Of a stretch of DNA of 64,000 bases, positions 1-12,705 are shown one piece after another; the stretch's first letter is position 1; every line of letters starts with the position of its first letter. The translations under genes and the position numbers were made by a program. Below the pieces are notes generated by a model. The model saw only the letters and a program-made list of their open reading frames with translations, did not search any database and had not been told where the DNA came from. The DNA comes from Callaeas wilsoni (Eukaryota; Chordata; Aves; Passeriformes; Callaeidae), in contig VWPU01011487.1 in NCBI GenBank assembly GCA_013398955.1, positions 62,001 to 126,000 of the forward strand, read 5' to 3'.

Positions 1-3000
1 AAATCAAGATTATTGTTCTCTCATAGAATGGGCTTCAGATTAAGCAAGCCAGGCATACATTGAATTGCAGTGACCTGGAGCCCTTATCTACCTCCAACAA
101 TACAGCACAGCTCTGACTAAGAAAGGTTTCTCAAACTCAGGCATCGAGTACTTGGTGAGACAATGATAAAGAGGGCGCCAGGACATGCCTCAGATATACC
201 AGGATCACTGAGTCACAGGAAGGGATAGCAGAGTGTTAGTGACTTGGGTTTACAGTCCTGTGGTTACATTCACCTGCTCAAGCAATATTCTTCCTTTCCT
301 CAAATGACAAGTGACCTCTTGTCAACTACTGACCATAGGGAGAAAAACATCTCAAAGCAGGAACACAAAAGAAAAAGACAGTATTTTCACTCAGTGCTTT
401 GGGAACTCGGCTGAAAAAAACTCCACAGTGAACACTCCCAGGACTGAAAGATATCAGATAAAAATCAGCTAGTTCTGTCTCTTACAGATAAAAGGGATTC
501 TTCTTCCTCACCAAGGGGATTTAACAGGTCTTTAGAGATTTGCAGTCAACAGAAAATAGCTTTATAGAACTGGCAGTTTTCTGGCAAAAGACTTTATTCC
601 AGCTAATCATTTGGTGTGTTCTCTGGAAATCTAGTGTGATATTATGTCTGGCTATAGTTCTGGTTTTCTCTCTCTTGTGAAATAATGACACTGGCTATCA
701 CATCCACAGCACCAAGCAGCATCCCTGAGGGATCCATTCGGTTGTTCAGCCCAGGAGCTGGCCCTCTGTCTCTTCCCTCTAGGAGTCCAGCAACTGCATG
801 ACTGGTGCTTTTACCACTCTCCTTCCAGGTAATGGGTTATCTGCCCAGGTCTGAGGGTCTGAGAAGTTAAGCCTCAGGCAGATACCTCAATACAATCTGC
901 CTGCACTCATTTGGTTGTGCCTTTAGCTGACTTTGTACTCAGTGTTTTCTCCAGTCACCCCTTTGAACTTCCTGTTGATGCCTGAAGTGTCTACATGTCA
1001 GGCATGTTTTCCAGCCACAGTGTCATTCTTCTTCCTGCACCTATTTTTAAATTTTCTAGCTCCTTTTGATGGTGGGCACAGCATCGTTCAGTGCAGTAAT
1101 GCAATGGCAAGAGGAAGACACACGCAGATGAAGCATCTTTGTGATAAAGCTAAAGTAACTAAACCAGCCTGTAGTTCCTTTGCAACATTTGTTTCAGGTC
1201 TTGGCCTCTCCCAAAGTATTCTCAAGGAAACATTAACAGGCTAAGATGTTGACTTGGCTATTTATGTGACAGTCCCCAAAGTCCTGGTCACTAAGGGTCC
1301 TATATTTGGGCTTATGCTTGACCCTTCAGGCAGGACAGTCATAGCATCCAGGGGATGCCCAGGGAGTAATTGTATACTCCTGGTGCAAGGAGTATACACA
1401 TAATTATGTATTCCCAAAGTGTATACAATGCTTGGTAATTATACACAGTAGACCCAAAAATATCATTTAACACGTGTGCTGGTTTTTAAGGCAAAAATAC
1501 TGGTGAATTTACTTTGTGATTATATGGTCCTCACCACATGCACTTTCTTCCAGTATTTGATACTTACTATGTCATTAAATGGTCAGCAATTGCTTTGGAG
1601 GCAAAGACTGCTTGGAAAATTGTTCTCTGCAAAATGGAACATTATTTAAAAATCATTAACATTTTTCACCACAGCATTTTTCCTAAGGAAAAATAGACAA
1701 CTCTTGCAATTTGACTTCAGCCTAGATTGTTCTGGAGATGTGTTGTATTCCTGTTGTTCTGAGAAAGCATAATGATGTTGCTCTCAAACTTTTTAAATTA
1801 ATGTTTCTCTCTATCCATTTTCCTCTTTAAGTCCTTCCCTCCTAAGCCAGAAATAAAAATTGAAAGCTGACTGTAATTTTAAGCCAACAATATCTCTGTT
1901 ACTCCTGAAGCCAATGGATGTGGCATAGTTCCCACTGACTTCCCGTAGTCCAAGTTCTGTTTTAGGGATTCTTTCCATGTGGATGGAGTAACTCCACCAA
2001 GGTCAACAGGTTTGCACAGAAAATGCCTGGGCACAATAGCAGCACAGCCCATCCTAGTGGTAGGAGGATCTCTTCCAATTTCTTCTGACCCTGGCATATC
2101 TGCAGATGTCTGCACACATGCCAGAGCGGAGCTTGCAGTCCACAAGCTCTCTTTATGTTTGCTAGCATGGTATGTTATTTTGTTAGATTGCTGGGCTGCA
2201 GCACAGAAACACAAATCAGCCCAACTCAGCCTGATTGCAAATTAAGGAAACTGTAGCCTGAAAGAAACAGAGAGGCAACTCTAGTCAGAATATTCTATAT
2301 CAAGACTTACAGGGCTCTAACTAGAGTAATTTAATGGCTCCTGATGTAAGGACTAAATTCCCATTTAGCTCTTCTGCTTTTGCTTGAGTTTTCTATTTCT
2401 TCCAAAGAGCACTGAAAGTATTTAAGTGATGATTCATAACAATATGACACCAGTTAAGTTCTGAGACTGGAATTCACTAATTTTCAGAGGACCAACAGAA
2501 TGGCTGTACATTACTGCATTGTCGAAATAAAGCTGAAAGGAGACTGTGGTAAAGCACGTACCCCATTCTGGCTGCCTACACAGGGGAGAGTTTCATCCTA
2601 GTTTACAGATGTTTGCCAGCATGGCATTCTTCAGGACAAACTGTACCCAAAAGCAATGTGAGCATGGAAGACATGACTCTCTTTAGCTCCTGTGGTCATG
2701 GTATCCATCCCTGCAAACAGGATCTGTTAATTTGTGATGGCTCCTACCACATCTTGTTTTCAGTCCTGGTGAAACGAGTGGTTTATGGAAGCCAAGACCA
2801 GACAGCTAAGGACAGCTTGGGTGGAAAAGGAACGTATGCACCTTGGCCACAGAATTACTCGCTGGCTGGTAGGTGCAAACAACTGATTTTAATAGCTACA
2901 ATGCTGGACCACATGGTATAGTTCAAATGCTAAATGTCAGACTGGAAATGTTTTGGGGACTGGATTCTTTAATAATAATAATTTAAAAAATAAAGTTTTT

Positions 3001-6000
3001 CTCCTCTGAAAGCCACATGCTTTCTTTAGCCATTTTCCTTTTGGGGAAAACCATCCTTTCTCAGCTGTTTCTCAGCTGACAGATTGCTACATCGCCTGCC
3101 TTAGAAAATGGATGCATCCTGCCTGTGCATGCCTGTGTCAGGAGAGTGAGTTTAAAAATAGCTGTCCCTACAAAAAAGACCTTCTGATTATATGACAATG
3201 CAAAGATACTTAGGGGGTTCAAAGCAACTAGTCCCCTCAGGCACCTTTGTCCAGGTCCAAGTAATATCATAATCTTTTTTTTCCTGGAACCTCTATTTTA
3301 ATTGCTTGGGACAAGCACTTTTTTTTTGGGAACCCAGTATGGCCACAGAATGACTGCCCTCAAATGCTTATTACCAGCTGAGATAAAACCTAGGCTTTGA
3401 GGCACCTGTATTTTATAATATTACTAAAAATACTATGTGAGCCTTTGGGTTTCAGCCTTTCCCAGGTCATAACATCCTGATTCTTTCTGGTCTCCCACAG
3501 AGAACAAAGTCTACCCATGTTTAACCAGAAAGAAGCTCGAAAAAGCATCTTTGCAAGCTCATCTAGCAGCAAAGCCAGTAGATCTGCTTTGAAAATAGAA
3601 GCAGCAAAAGAGAAATGGGTGATGACTCACAGCTTAGCTCTGCTCTTGTTTATAGTGGCATAAAACAAGAGTAAGTCCCTTGACATTGGTGAAGTTAACA
3701 CCCTTTCAAGTAGCCACACTTCTTGGGTAATTTTAGATCAATCTACACTCATTCATCATGATTCAGCTTTGATATTGCATTGACTCAACTGGTTTATAAT
3801 TCAGTGAGGCTCTGATGCATCTGATCAATCAAGAGTAATGAGAGAAGCTGAGCTGATTTGTACAGGTGCAAACAGTGACATTGCTTGGGTGACACAGACC
3901 CTGCATCATGCAGTCTATGATTTCCCCAGAAAGAAGCTCTCCTGCAGTCACTAGACAGGTATTAGTTTAAAACAAGTGGAAAAGAGTGGGAAGAAAGCTT
4001 GGCTGAGGGATGAACGAGAGTGTTGTTGATTTCTTGCATTTCCTTGGTGTTACACAACACAATTTTTGCAGACATGGCTAGATTCCTACCTGGAGGAACT
4101 TGCTGAGCACAAGAGTGGGTTGAGGATTTTGCTTGCCTGTTTGTTTTCCTCCGAAAAGCGGGAGGTTTCTCATTAAGAGTTTACAGGAAATTCAGTTATA
4201 TAAAGGTGTTTCTGTTTTAGCGAAAATATTTACTAGGGGGAAAATGTTTCTCATCTGTCTATGCGGTGTACTTTCAGTTCCTGAAAAGAGATAAGAAAGG
4301 TGCCTGACATCCTGTGGGAAATCCCAAAAGAGGACAGTATCACATATGCAAAACAACCCAAAAAAAGTCTGGCAGCAGACCTAGGGCAATCAGAAGTGCA
4401 AGAAAAGCTCTAAACAATGCCGCAGTGGTAAGCAATCTATTGTCATTGCCTGTGTAAATGCTGATGGAGGTATTTTGCTGATCCAGTAGTGTGCTATTCT
4501 CTGGCCAGACCCCCCACTTAGATTTCTGGGCCACCCCACAGCAAGCAAGAGAAGTTATCAGACCTTGTTGATTGTCCACCGAGGAGTGGAAATGAAAACA
4601 GCTAAACATCTGCTATTCTTCACAGCAACATTACAGCTCAGCTATGCAATCCACCTAGCTCACTTCCATGCAAACGAAGTGGGGCGCCGGCATTTCCAGT
4701 ATTATAAATCAAAGTTACAATCTGAGATGCTGTTAGAGATCCTATAAATAAAGATAAGTGTATGTGGGGTGGGGGCAAAGATAATAAAAAAGATCCCACA
4801 TGTGTGGGGATTTGTGCTGTTACTCAAACAAAGGGATGGGATTCAACAGGCACAGCTGTTCCTTGCCTGTTGCTGCCTCCGCCCATACATTTTAAACAAT
4901 ATCCATATTTAATTGAGCAATCTCGATGATATTTTCACAAGTGCTTTCGAAAGATCTGTTTGGATCATTTTTCCTTGGCACCTTTATCCTCCAGCTGCTA
5001 ACTTCCTTCTTCCTAAGGACCCTGTCACTCACAGGAGGTCTAGATCTTGACTGGTCCTGCATTCAGTAGATTTTAAAGCTGATGTGGCAAGATATTATCC
5101 ACTGTGACATAATGGTATTTTTAAAAAGTAATTATAGTCAGCCTTTAAAGACGTATATGAGAAGTCAATGCCCAGGTTTTGCCCCCTTTGGAGCAGCAGT
5201 CAGCAGCAACCAAGCACCATGCAAACGCTGTGCCTGCCTCCACAACTCCTTTTGGGCTCATCTATGCAGTCATTTGCTGACAGCAGAAAATAGCAACTTA
5301 TGGCTTTCCCTGCTTTTGGCTACTGCACTGGGGAGCTGAAGCCTGAGGAAAAGGACATGTGTGGCATCTGCACAACCGTGTGCAGAGTGAGGTGAGGAGA
5401 CAGGAGCTAGGATAGAGCAGAGGCTTGTAAGCCCCAAGGAGTGCCCTCGGCACAGATTACATGTGCTGGATAAAGGGGACTCATCCTGAGTCTGGGCTAT
5501 ATCACATGGACCTGCTCTGACATTTTGGAGGAGCCACAGCAGGGGAAGGAGAGCCCACAGGGAATCAAACCCTCATATATCTTCATATCTTCTGGATGCT
5601 AAGCCATACTGCTAACCCACTTTAAAGTCAGATACACAGGGAGTATGAAAGGCAAAGGAAGCCAACAACATATTGGAAATGAAGCTGCTTTTACAATTTA
5701 GGGTTGCTTTCATTTTTGCTAAAGCACTGTCCAGTCAAGTCTGGTCTGTGATCCCAATTCCAGGCATCAGGGTGCATTAAGTTCTGGGGTGGGCACTGCT
5801 CCCCAGCCAGCTCTTGGGAGGGAGGAAGGTGATGGAGGACTGCTGAGATACCCCAGAAAAGGGAAAAGCTGCTACCCGAGGCACGTGGTGTAGATATCCC
5901 AATGTCTCTGCAAGTAGTCAGCCTGGGTCATTCAAGCTCAACCTCTGGCAGGTAACCAGCATTTGTGACTATCTGAGCCCAGCTAACAGGGGCTGGCAGA

Positions 6001-7057
6001 TATTCCTGCCTCAGGGGCCCTGGCCCTGGACTGGGGAGGTTACAGAACACCAGCAAACAAGATGAATGAAGCATAAGATTAGTGTAGATAAGTGCAAGAG
6101 ATTGCCTAGTGCTCCTTAGAGGTGCACTGTCTTTGATAAAACCAATTAAATTTTGCTCAACAGAGTATACAGTTTCAGGACTTGTTCTGGGATGACTGAA
6201 TAAATTCAAACAATGGAAAGGAATCACATGGCAGTTGCAAAGTCAGCATGAAGGTAACAGACACTTCCTATGTCTTTAGTCTCCTTTATGGCTCTTTCCA
6301 TCAATTTCAAAGCAGTTATCACCTCTTTGAAATTCAGTAGTGCTGAAGGGCATGGTCGTCGGCCTGTGGCCAAGTAATAGGATAGAATTTTAAGGGGAAT
6401 GAGGACATGAAGCAGTGGGACAAAACCGTTCAATCTGCTTTGCTTAATGCATTTCTGCAGGCAACAGATGTGGCTAACACAGATCAGAGGTAGGGGAAAC
6501 ATTTAAAATCTGTAAATTAAATATTTATACTAAAATAAATATGCTTGTGTGCTATAAAGTATGTAGTTAAGAATTGTTTGCTGAAATGTATGGTTAGCAA
6601 AGCTTAGACATAATTGCTATGGCAGTGTTATATTCTACTTGCAATACCATTACAATCCACTTAGTTTCCCAGGGAAAACTTGGGAAATAATTTAATGCTA
6701 TCTAGATGAACACAGGAGAAGAAATTGTTTTCACAAGCTGGACATTTTTTGTTACTCAGAACTCAACGGCAGTGTCATTGACATTCGTTTAATTTTGAAA
6801 TGCCACGTACTAGGAAAGTGCAAGCATAGGAAAAGTTACCTGATAGGTTTTGTGCATATCTGCAAAGGAAGACTCCTTCTCTTTTTAATGGTCTAAAAAA
6901 CCCTAAACCCACTCATAATCCCAAAATGGGCTTGTGCGTTTAATCTAATTATGCACTAGACTCTGGAAAATCCTGAGAGTTTCCTGTTATGCTGTTTGGC
7001 TTTATCCTTCATCTCGACTGAAACCTCTGAGCTCACTTTGAGTCGCTGTGACACCAT
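1..7057. other. Intergenic DNA downstream of NUAK1, no gene seen
   Basis: AT-rich non-coding DNA. Open frames on both strands are short (up to about 110 codons), overlap each other and show no recognisable domain or coherent splice sites. A TATATAAAG-like string near 4196 and a TATAAATAAA string near 4742 occur, but no transcript structure follows them. No tandem array, tRNA or clear mobile element was recognised. The stretch lies 17-24 kb beyond the probable NUAK1 3' end, so it is treated as intergenic. A distant unrecognised exon of another gene cannot be excluded by eye. Confidence 0.6.
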
Positions 7058-7222
7058 GGATCTGATTCAGCAAAACATTTAAGTATACTCTCAGCCCAAG
7101 CACTTTGAGGACTTGCATCCTTGCTTGGCAGCACTTTTAAGCACTTACAGAATTTAAAGCATATACTCAAGTCCCTTCAACTTCATTGAAGCATAAGATC
7201 TACTTAAGCATTTTGTTTAATG
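7058..7222. repeat. Ancient palindromic interspersed repeat (MITE-like)
   Basis: The left end reads GATCTGATTCAGCAAAACAT followed by TTAAG. The right part has TTTAAAGCATATACTCAAGT, then an AACTTCATTGAAG core, then CTTAAGCATTTTGTTTAATG. The ends are imperfect inverted copies of one another (TTCAGCAAAACATTTAAG against CTTAAGCATTTTGTTTAA). This matches my memory of an old amniote non-autonomous repeat built on GATTCAGCAAAGCACTTAAG, common in turtle and crocodilian genomes. Divergence is high, so it is an old copy. The family name is not assigned; a non-autonomous DNA transposon is the best guess. Confidence 0.5.
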
Positions 7223-9529
7223 AAAGTATAAGTGATTAAAATATCAGGAATGCAAATGTATTTTTCTCTGGTTTGCATTGCTCATTTCTTTTTCAAGTAG
7301 CCCAGCTTGTCCGATCTATTTGCTTGTACTCACTTTAAATGCAGAGCTGTGTGTGGGAACTCTACAATTAATTTCTCCAGTCTGTTTGTTTGATTTTCCC
7401 TGCAGATGTAGGGTTACCAGCTTTTTTGGGAAGCGCTGTGCTGCAAAGTATTTAGCACCATGCTGAAGCCAGAGCAGAGCTACAAGTCAGGTTCACTGCA
7501 TGTGATAGAAGCAGATGAGTAAACTAAGCTCTGTTTCAGCCCTCTTAGGCAAGATTTGTGCGTCTTTGGCTCTAATCTTGCAAGCCTCATATGAGGAAAT
7601 AATCTTCATCCACTCAAATACATCCTTGAAGCTGGTGGAAGCAGTCGATACACAGAAGGCTTGCAAGGACTGATCCTTATTTAAGCCAAGAGAAGAGAAA
7701 GCAGTGCAAACCCAGTCTGAAAGAGATCATGTGCATCTGCCACTGGAGTTGGTGGCAATTTATCAGCAGCTTCAGCTTCAGCCGGGGCAGTGCCAAGGGC
7801 AGGGCTGGACCCTTTGCTGTCTGTGCCATCCACAAAAACAAGCAGAAAGATTGCTTTCCCCAGGCTATTGTGGCATGACAGAAATGAGCTCAGGCAAGAC
7901 CATCTATAAACCCTCTTCTCTGCAGTCTCTTTTATAGGGCTGGGTAATTATATAGGAATTACTTCTCAGCCTGATTTTTCAATGGCTTCTGAAAAATACA
8001 AGGAAGATATTAGACTCCATCAGAAAGCAAGTTTTGTACTGCAGAACTGCTGCGTTATGATCAGGAGAAGAGCGCAGGCTGCACAGCCTATGTGTCAATC
8101 TATCTCCCACTAGTCCTTCCTTTTAGCAGAGGAGTCCATCCTAATTTTTCCCTGACAAAAAGACATCGTTTAATTCCTAAAGCTACAGGATGACATGCCA
8201 GCTGCTGAGAAATTTTGCATCTGTGATGAAGCAGGAGGAATTTTGGCACTGGCTCGTGCCTCACAGGAGAGCAATTCTGCTTGGCAGCTTGGCCAGAGAG
8301 AGTTTTAAAGTGAGATCTTTTCTCAGGCCATAATTAAGAGAAAAGCCATCTTAGGGGAGGTAAAGGCAAGTGGTAAAACTGTACCAGGTTCAATAAACTG
8401 TGTTGACAGAGACATTGATCTTGGCACTAAAATGAAAAGAAGATTAATCTAGCTTTGGTGATGCTAATGCACTGGGGAATCAATTAGTACAAAGGGACTG
8501 CAGAAACCCCTAAAAACTCTCACTATACAGAATTCTAGTCAGAAGGTTCTTTTCTAAAAGACCAAAATACCCAGGAAACCAGCAGCTTTTAAACAGAGAG
8601 AAGTACACAGAAAGAGGTCAGCCAGAGAAAGAAACACTGCTTTTTCTCTTAGCTTTGAAGGGTTTTACCCTTGAACAGAGCTGGTCAGCAATACCAAACA
8701 AATATCTGTAAGAGGAAGGGTAGCTAAGCACAGGACAGGCCTGAAGGACACATAATTGTATAACTATCATCTTAAATAGGATATCTTAAATCTGATTTAA
8801 TCTCAGGCATCTTGAGTAATTTATCTGAAACATCCATATGAAGTGCTTTTTTGGCCTATGCTCCTTTCATAGTCAGGAGAGAAGATGATTCAGCTCATCT
8901 GTTTTTCATATGTAGACTCAGGCGATGGTTGAGGGAGTCGCATCAGAGAAAGGACTTAAGCCCTGTGAGTTGGACAGGGCTGTTTCCTTGTCTTACATTC
9001 TTCACAATGAATGATAACTCTTGGTCCTACTCTTCATTTGATTTTTTTCTATTTGATTTCAAAGATGCTTTTTTCCTCCCTGAGACTAGATAATCATCAT
9101 TTTTTAATATTTAATTTTCAGCCAGAGGTGAGGCAGGAGGTGGAAGTGCTCGGACTGCATTGCCACAGAGCGGATAATCTGTCCTTTCACTGCTCCCTTC
9201 AGGGAGAGTGGGACAGTGGCAGGGCCTGAAGCCCGGCTTTGCCTCCATCCTGCCCACCCTGCCGCTGACCCCTAAGGGCCACCAATCACATAAAAGACCT
9301 AATTTTCAGAAATGCCTGACACCTGCAAGTCTCCAGCAGGAGCTGCCAGTGCTCCTCACACTGGCAGGTCAAACATGAGGCCTGCAGCAGTGGTCGTCTC
9401 CAGCCATGTGTGGCCAAGCTCTTGTGCTGAGGTCTGGTGGGGTCGGCACCTGTGGTGTGCCAGGCAGAACCCTGAGTAACCTTCCTGCTTTCCCAAGGGA
9501 GGGTTTCCATGAACCAGGCTCCCAAGGCA
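7223..9529. other. Intergenic DNA, no gene seen
   Basis: Mixed-composition sequence with only short overlapping frames in both directions. No splice-consistent exon, RNA gene or clear repeat was recognised. GC content rises towards the right end as the CpG-rich block is approached. Confidence 0.55.
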
Positions 9530-10130
9530 AGCCCTGAAGATGGCTGTGGAGCCACGGCTCAGCCCTGCGTGGTGGCAGGACACCCTGACGATGGCTCACG
9601 CCAGCCCGGCCTGCTGCTTGTGGCGAGGCCTCAGCGAGGGCCCTCAGAGGCGCCGCAAAACCCCCTGGCCTCACCTGTCCTTCTGCCCACCTGCTGCCAG
9701 GTAAGGCCCCTGGGGCCGAGCTTCTGCACCTCAGGCACTTCCAGCGCGGGTGGCCACGGGCTCTCCAGGGCAGGACGAGACACCCAGGGCTATCCAGGAG
9801 CGTCCCCACTGCCACGGGTGCCCCTCGGCAGGCCGCTGTGGGGTTCCTCGTGGTATACGCAGCAGCTCCGAGCGGCTGTCGGGCATCAGCGCCGAGGCAG
9901 AGTACCTTATTTAACCCTGCTGAGGGAAACACCAGCTCTTTCCCCTCTCAGCATTTGTTTTCAGTGGCTAATCCAGGAAACACACGTCCTTTCTATTTAC
10001 TTAGAAAAGAATGAATAACAACCACGTTTCTCCTCGGCTCCTTCCCCCTCGCCGGTCCTCTTTTCGCTCCCCTCCCCACCTTGCTATTAAAATGGCAACC
10101 TCTGTGCTGCAGACATCGTCGGGCTGCTGG
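9530..10130. promoter_or_regulatory. Orphan CpG-rich block (candidate CpG island)
   Basis: By eye about 30 CpG dinucleotides fall in roughly 600 bases, in clusters such as GGCGAGGCCTCAGCGAGG near 9619 and CTCCGAGCGGCTGTCGGGC near 9868. Most of the rest of the window is strongly CpG-poor. In vertebrates such blocks are usually unmethylated promoters or enhancers. No TATA box or coding exon is obvious beside it. Long open frames on both strands here (minus 9369-9932, plus 9509-10018) are what high GC and few stop codons produce, so they are not called as genes. It could be the promoter of a non-coding RNA, a distal enhancer or simply GC-rich DNA. Confidence 0.5.
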
Positions 10131-10310
10131 AGCACTTAAGCAGCGCCCTGTGAGCTGCAGCCATTTACTATGTGCGATTGTTTCTACGAGACCTAATAAT
10201 TCTACCATTGTTATTACAACACTGTGCACTAATACAAATGAGCTTGTAAATAGGGGTCCAACTAAAATAAAACCATTATAATCATGGCCCAGGCTGTAAA
10301 TCACAGACTA
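10081..10310. promoter_or_regulatory. Candidate conserved non-coding element beside the CpG-rich block
   Basis: This non-repetitive stretch has a dense mix of homeodomain-type and SOX-type core sites: ATTGTTT near 10177, TAATAATT near 10194, CCATTGTT near 10204 and ATTATAATC near 10274. Two CTGCAG sites lie near 10110 and 10155. It has no open frame of note. Density of such sites next to a CpG island is typical of developmental enhancers, but conservation cannot be measured from one sequence. The call is inference. Confidence 0.3.
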
Positions 10311-12386
10311 GTGTATTCTGCTGTGGTTTGACCCAGAGCCAGGCAATAGTCAAATAATCAAACTGCAGATGTTGGGATAGCAAATCTGCTTAAATTTAAA
10401 CAGTGGCAAAGGTCCAAACAACGGGGAGGGAGAAAAGAGTCCTTTGCACAATATAGGAATTTCCCCCCCACCTCCCTTCTTGTTAACTGGATCTATAAAG
10501 TAACCAGACATGTTACCCGATAACAGCGCTGTTCCTCGGCAGCTTGTGCAGCCAGCCCCGGCTCGCAGGAACGATGCCCTGCATCTGCAGAGTGACTGAT
10601 AACTAGCACTATCTGCCGGGCTAGCAGGGACATCCCTCCCGGCAGTCCCATGGCCACTGCCAATGGTGAGATCAAGCCCTCCAAGCCTTCCCGGGAGAGA
10701 AGACCAAGGGTACCCAATAATGTTCTGTACCATGAACTGCATTAGAGTTACCTCAGAAATCAACGATTCAGAGTCATAGATGGACTCCCTCTAATTTCAC
10801 GAGCTTCTTGCTGTAAGTAAATTCTCTCCCTTCTCTGGCTCACTCTCAGATGACCGTATTTCCCCATGATAAAGCCCAGGACACAGCTGCAATCTGGGCT
10901 CTTGCTCAGGGGAGCTCATGGTGTGAATTTACCACCCGATGCTGGGCCGAGGGCTCATGTCCCTACCTCAAAGCATCCTTGTCCAGGGCACACAGAGAGA
11001 GCTGCCTAGAAGCGGCACGCTGAGAGTCCTTTCACTGAGCAAAGCAGCATGCAGGGGACAGCAGGGACACTGCTGCGAATGTGGGGCAGCTGGGAAGAGG
11101 ACCCACATGAGGTTGTCATACTCTGCCAGCTGTTTCTGTGGCTGTGGGAGGTGCAGTGTGGTTGCTTTTCCTCCAAGCCAGAAAGCAGGATCTGTGTCGG
11201 TGGTGTTCACAGGCAGTGCGTTTTTGTCTGGAGAATACAAGAGCCTTGGCTGTTGCCCCATGACATTTGAAAGGATGCTATAAGCTTCTTTAAGAAAAGT
11301 CCACAATCTTTTGTTTCTCTGACAGTCCAAGGCAAACAAGTTGGAAGGGTCTTGTTGCTCACCACGTTGGCACATGTGGTCGCAAGAGGACTGTTAAATG
11401 TGAGAACCTCCTTGATGTAACTTTAACTTACTAGGAAGGAATTTTTTATGCTTTTTTTTTTTAATGTAGTATTTAAGCCGCTGCCAGGCAACAAGTCATA
11501 AGAATAATCAATCACACAAACAGATGCCATGTAAATACATCTTTTAAGCAAGTAGCTCAAGGAGTCATTGAGGGGATAAAATAGTGATCTCTCCAGGGGA
11601 AAATTAGCAAAATGAGCTCGGCAGTCTTGGATGAAGGCTGGACAGGATACAGACCAGCCATCCTCGTGAATCTGCTTCTTCTCTGTGGCACTGACACAGC
11701 AGCCGTGAATATTAATATTATTTCCCTAAAACCTTGTGACTAAATTCCACTAGCAAAACAATTCGCCCTTCCTGCTCAGGAAATATTTGCTGTTAAAATG
11801 ACTTGAAGGCAACATGAACCAAGCTGGAAGGACCCCAGAAGGAGATTTTGGTTATAAAAAGCTCATTCACTTATTTGAAACCTTTTCCTTAGAAATTGAG
11901 AAACCAACTTGGATGAAAGTTCTCTTTCCTCCTTTTTTTCTCTATTCTTGGTTCTTTTTAAGGGACAGTCTATCTCCTGGAAGTGGTGAACCGTTTTTGG
12001 CCTCAGTCTCCCTCCTGGAAGGAAAACAATGTTAGAAGCAGAAAAATGTGCCACTCCAAGTACATACTGCAAAATTAACACCTTGGCATGCACTCCTTGA
12101 AAATTCATTCTGCTGCATCCAAATTTTCACAGGTTTTCCTGCTCCATTTGTCAAGGGCACCATTTTTAAAAAGTGCTGTTTTTTTAGTCTTTGATTTACC
12201 GTAAGCCTGTTGCTCAGAGGAAGCCTGCAGAAAGAGACCGGTTTCCTTTGATGCATTCCTAAGTGTCTTGGTGAGAGGAATTGTTCTGGTGTGTGAATCA
12301 ACTCTGCTTCCTTTGCCTGTCAGAAAAACAGTGCAACCTTGTACTGCTGATATATGCCACGCTGCACTGGACGTGGTTGATCTCCT
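10311..12386. other. Intergenic DNA, no gene seen
   Basis: Non-coding sequence with overlapping short frames on both strands. Around 11470-11790 lies an AT-rich, non-repetitive patch with ATAATCAATCACA near 11502 and AATATTAATATTATT near 11708, reminiscent of PBX/homeodomain-type sites; this may be regulatory but is unproven. No other structure was seen. Confidence 0.5.
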
Positions 12387-12407
12387 CTGCTGCTGCTGCT
12401 GCTGCTG
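12387..12407 (+). repeat. (CTG)7 microsatellite
   Basis: Seven perfect CTG triplets. On the minus strand this reads as CAG and gives a glutamine run inside a 124-codon frame that has no other coding signature. It is treated as an intergenic microsatellite. Confidence 0.95.
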
Positions 12408-12618
12408 CTCCGCAGAGATCTGTTTCACAATGTGAGCAGTAACCAGATTAAAATCAATGCTGGAGGTTGTTTTGAACATTAAGCATTAAATAAACTCCAA
12501 CATTGTACTATAATTCCTCGTGAATGATTAGATCATCCTGCTGGGAGTGCTACCATTATACATAAGGCAAATGTCACTGGGTGCCTCATAAATTTGGTAT
12601 ACAAGTACCAAACATATT

Positions 12619-12705
12619 AGGTCTGATTCACTTCTGCCTAGCTTCAGTTTATCCTAGTATGAGGCAGAGGAGTTACATCGGCATAAATGTGCAGTGAAAC
12701 ACTGG
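12619..12705. repeat. Ancient amniote palindromic repeat fragment
   Basis: GGTCTGATTCACTTCTGCCT at the left, then CAGTTTATCCTAGTATGA, then GAGTTACATCGGCATAAATG. This resembles old reptile and bird repeats built from GGCCTGATTC, CAGTTTA and GGAGTTACAC-type blocks. The copy is degraded and its right boundary is uncertain, possibly reaching 12790. The family name is not assigned. Confidence 0.4.

Noticed and set aside
9369..10018. Long overlapping open frames on both strands (187 and 169 codons)
   Set aside because: They sit in the CpG-rich block where stop codons are rare, are Pro/Arg/Ala/Gly-rich, overlap in antisense and show no domain.
12105..12479. Minus frame with a polyglutamine run
   Set aside because: The run is the (CTG)7 microsatellite; the rest of the frame has no protein-like signature.
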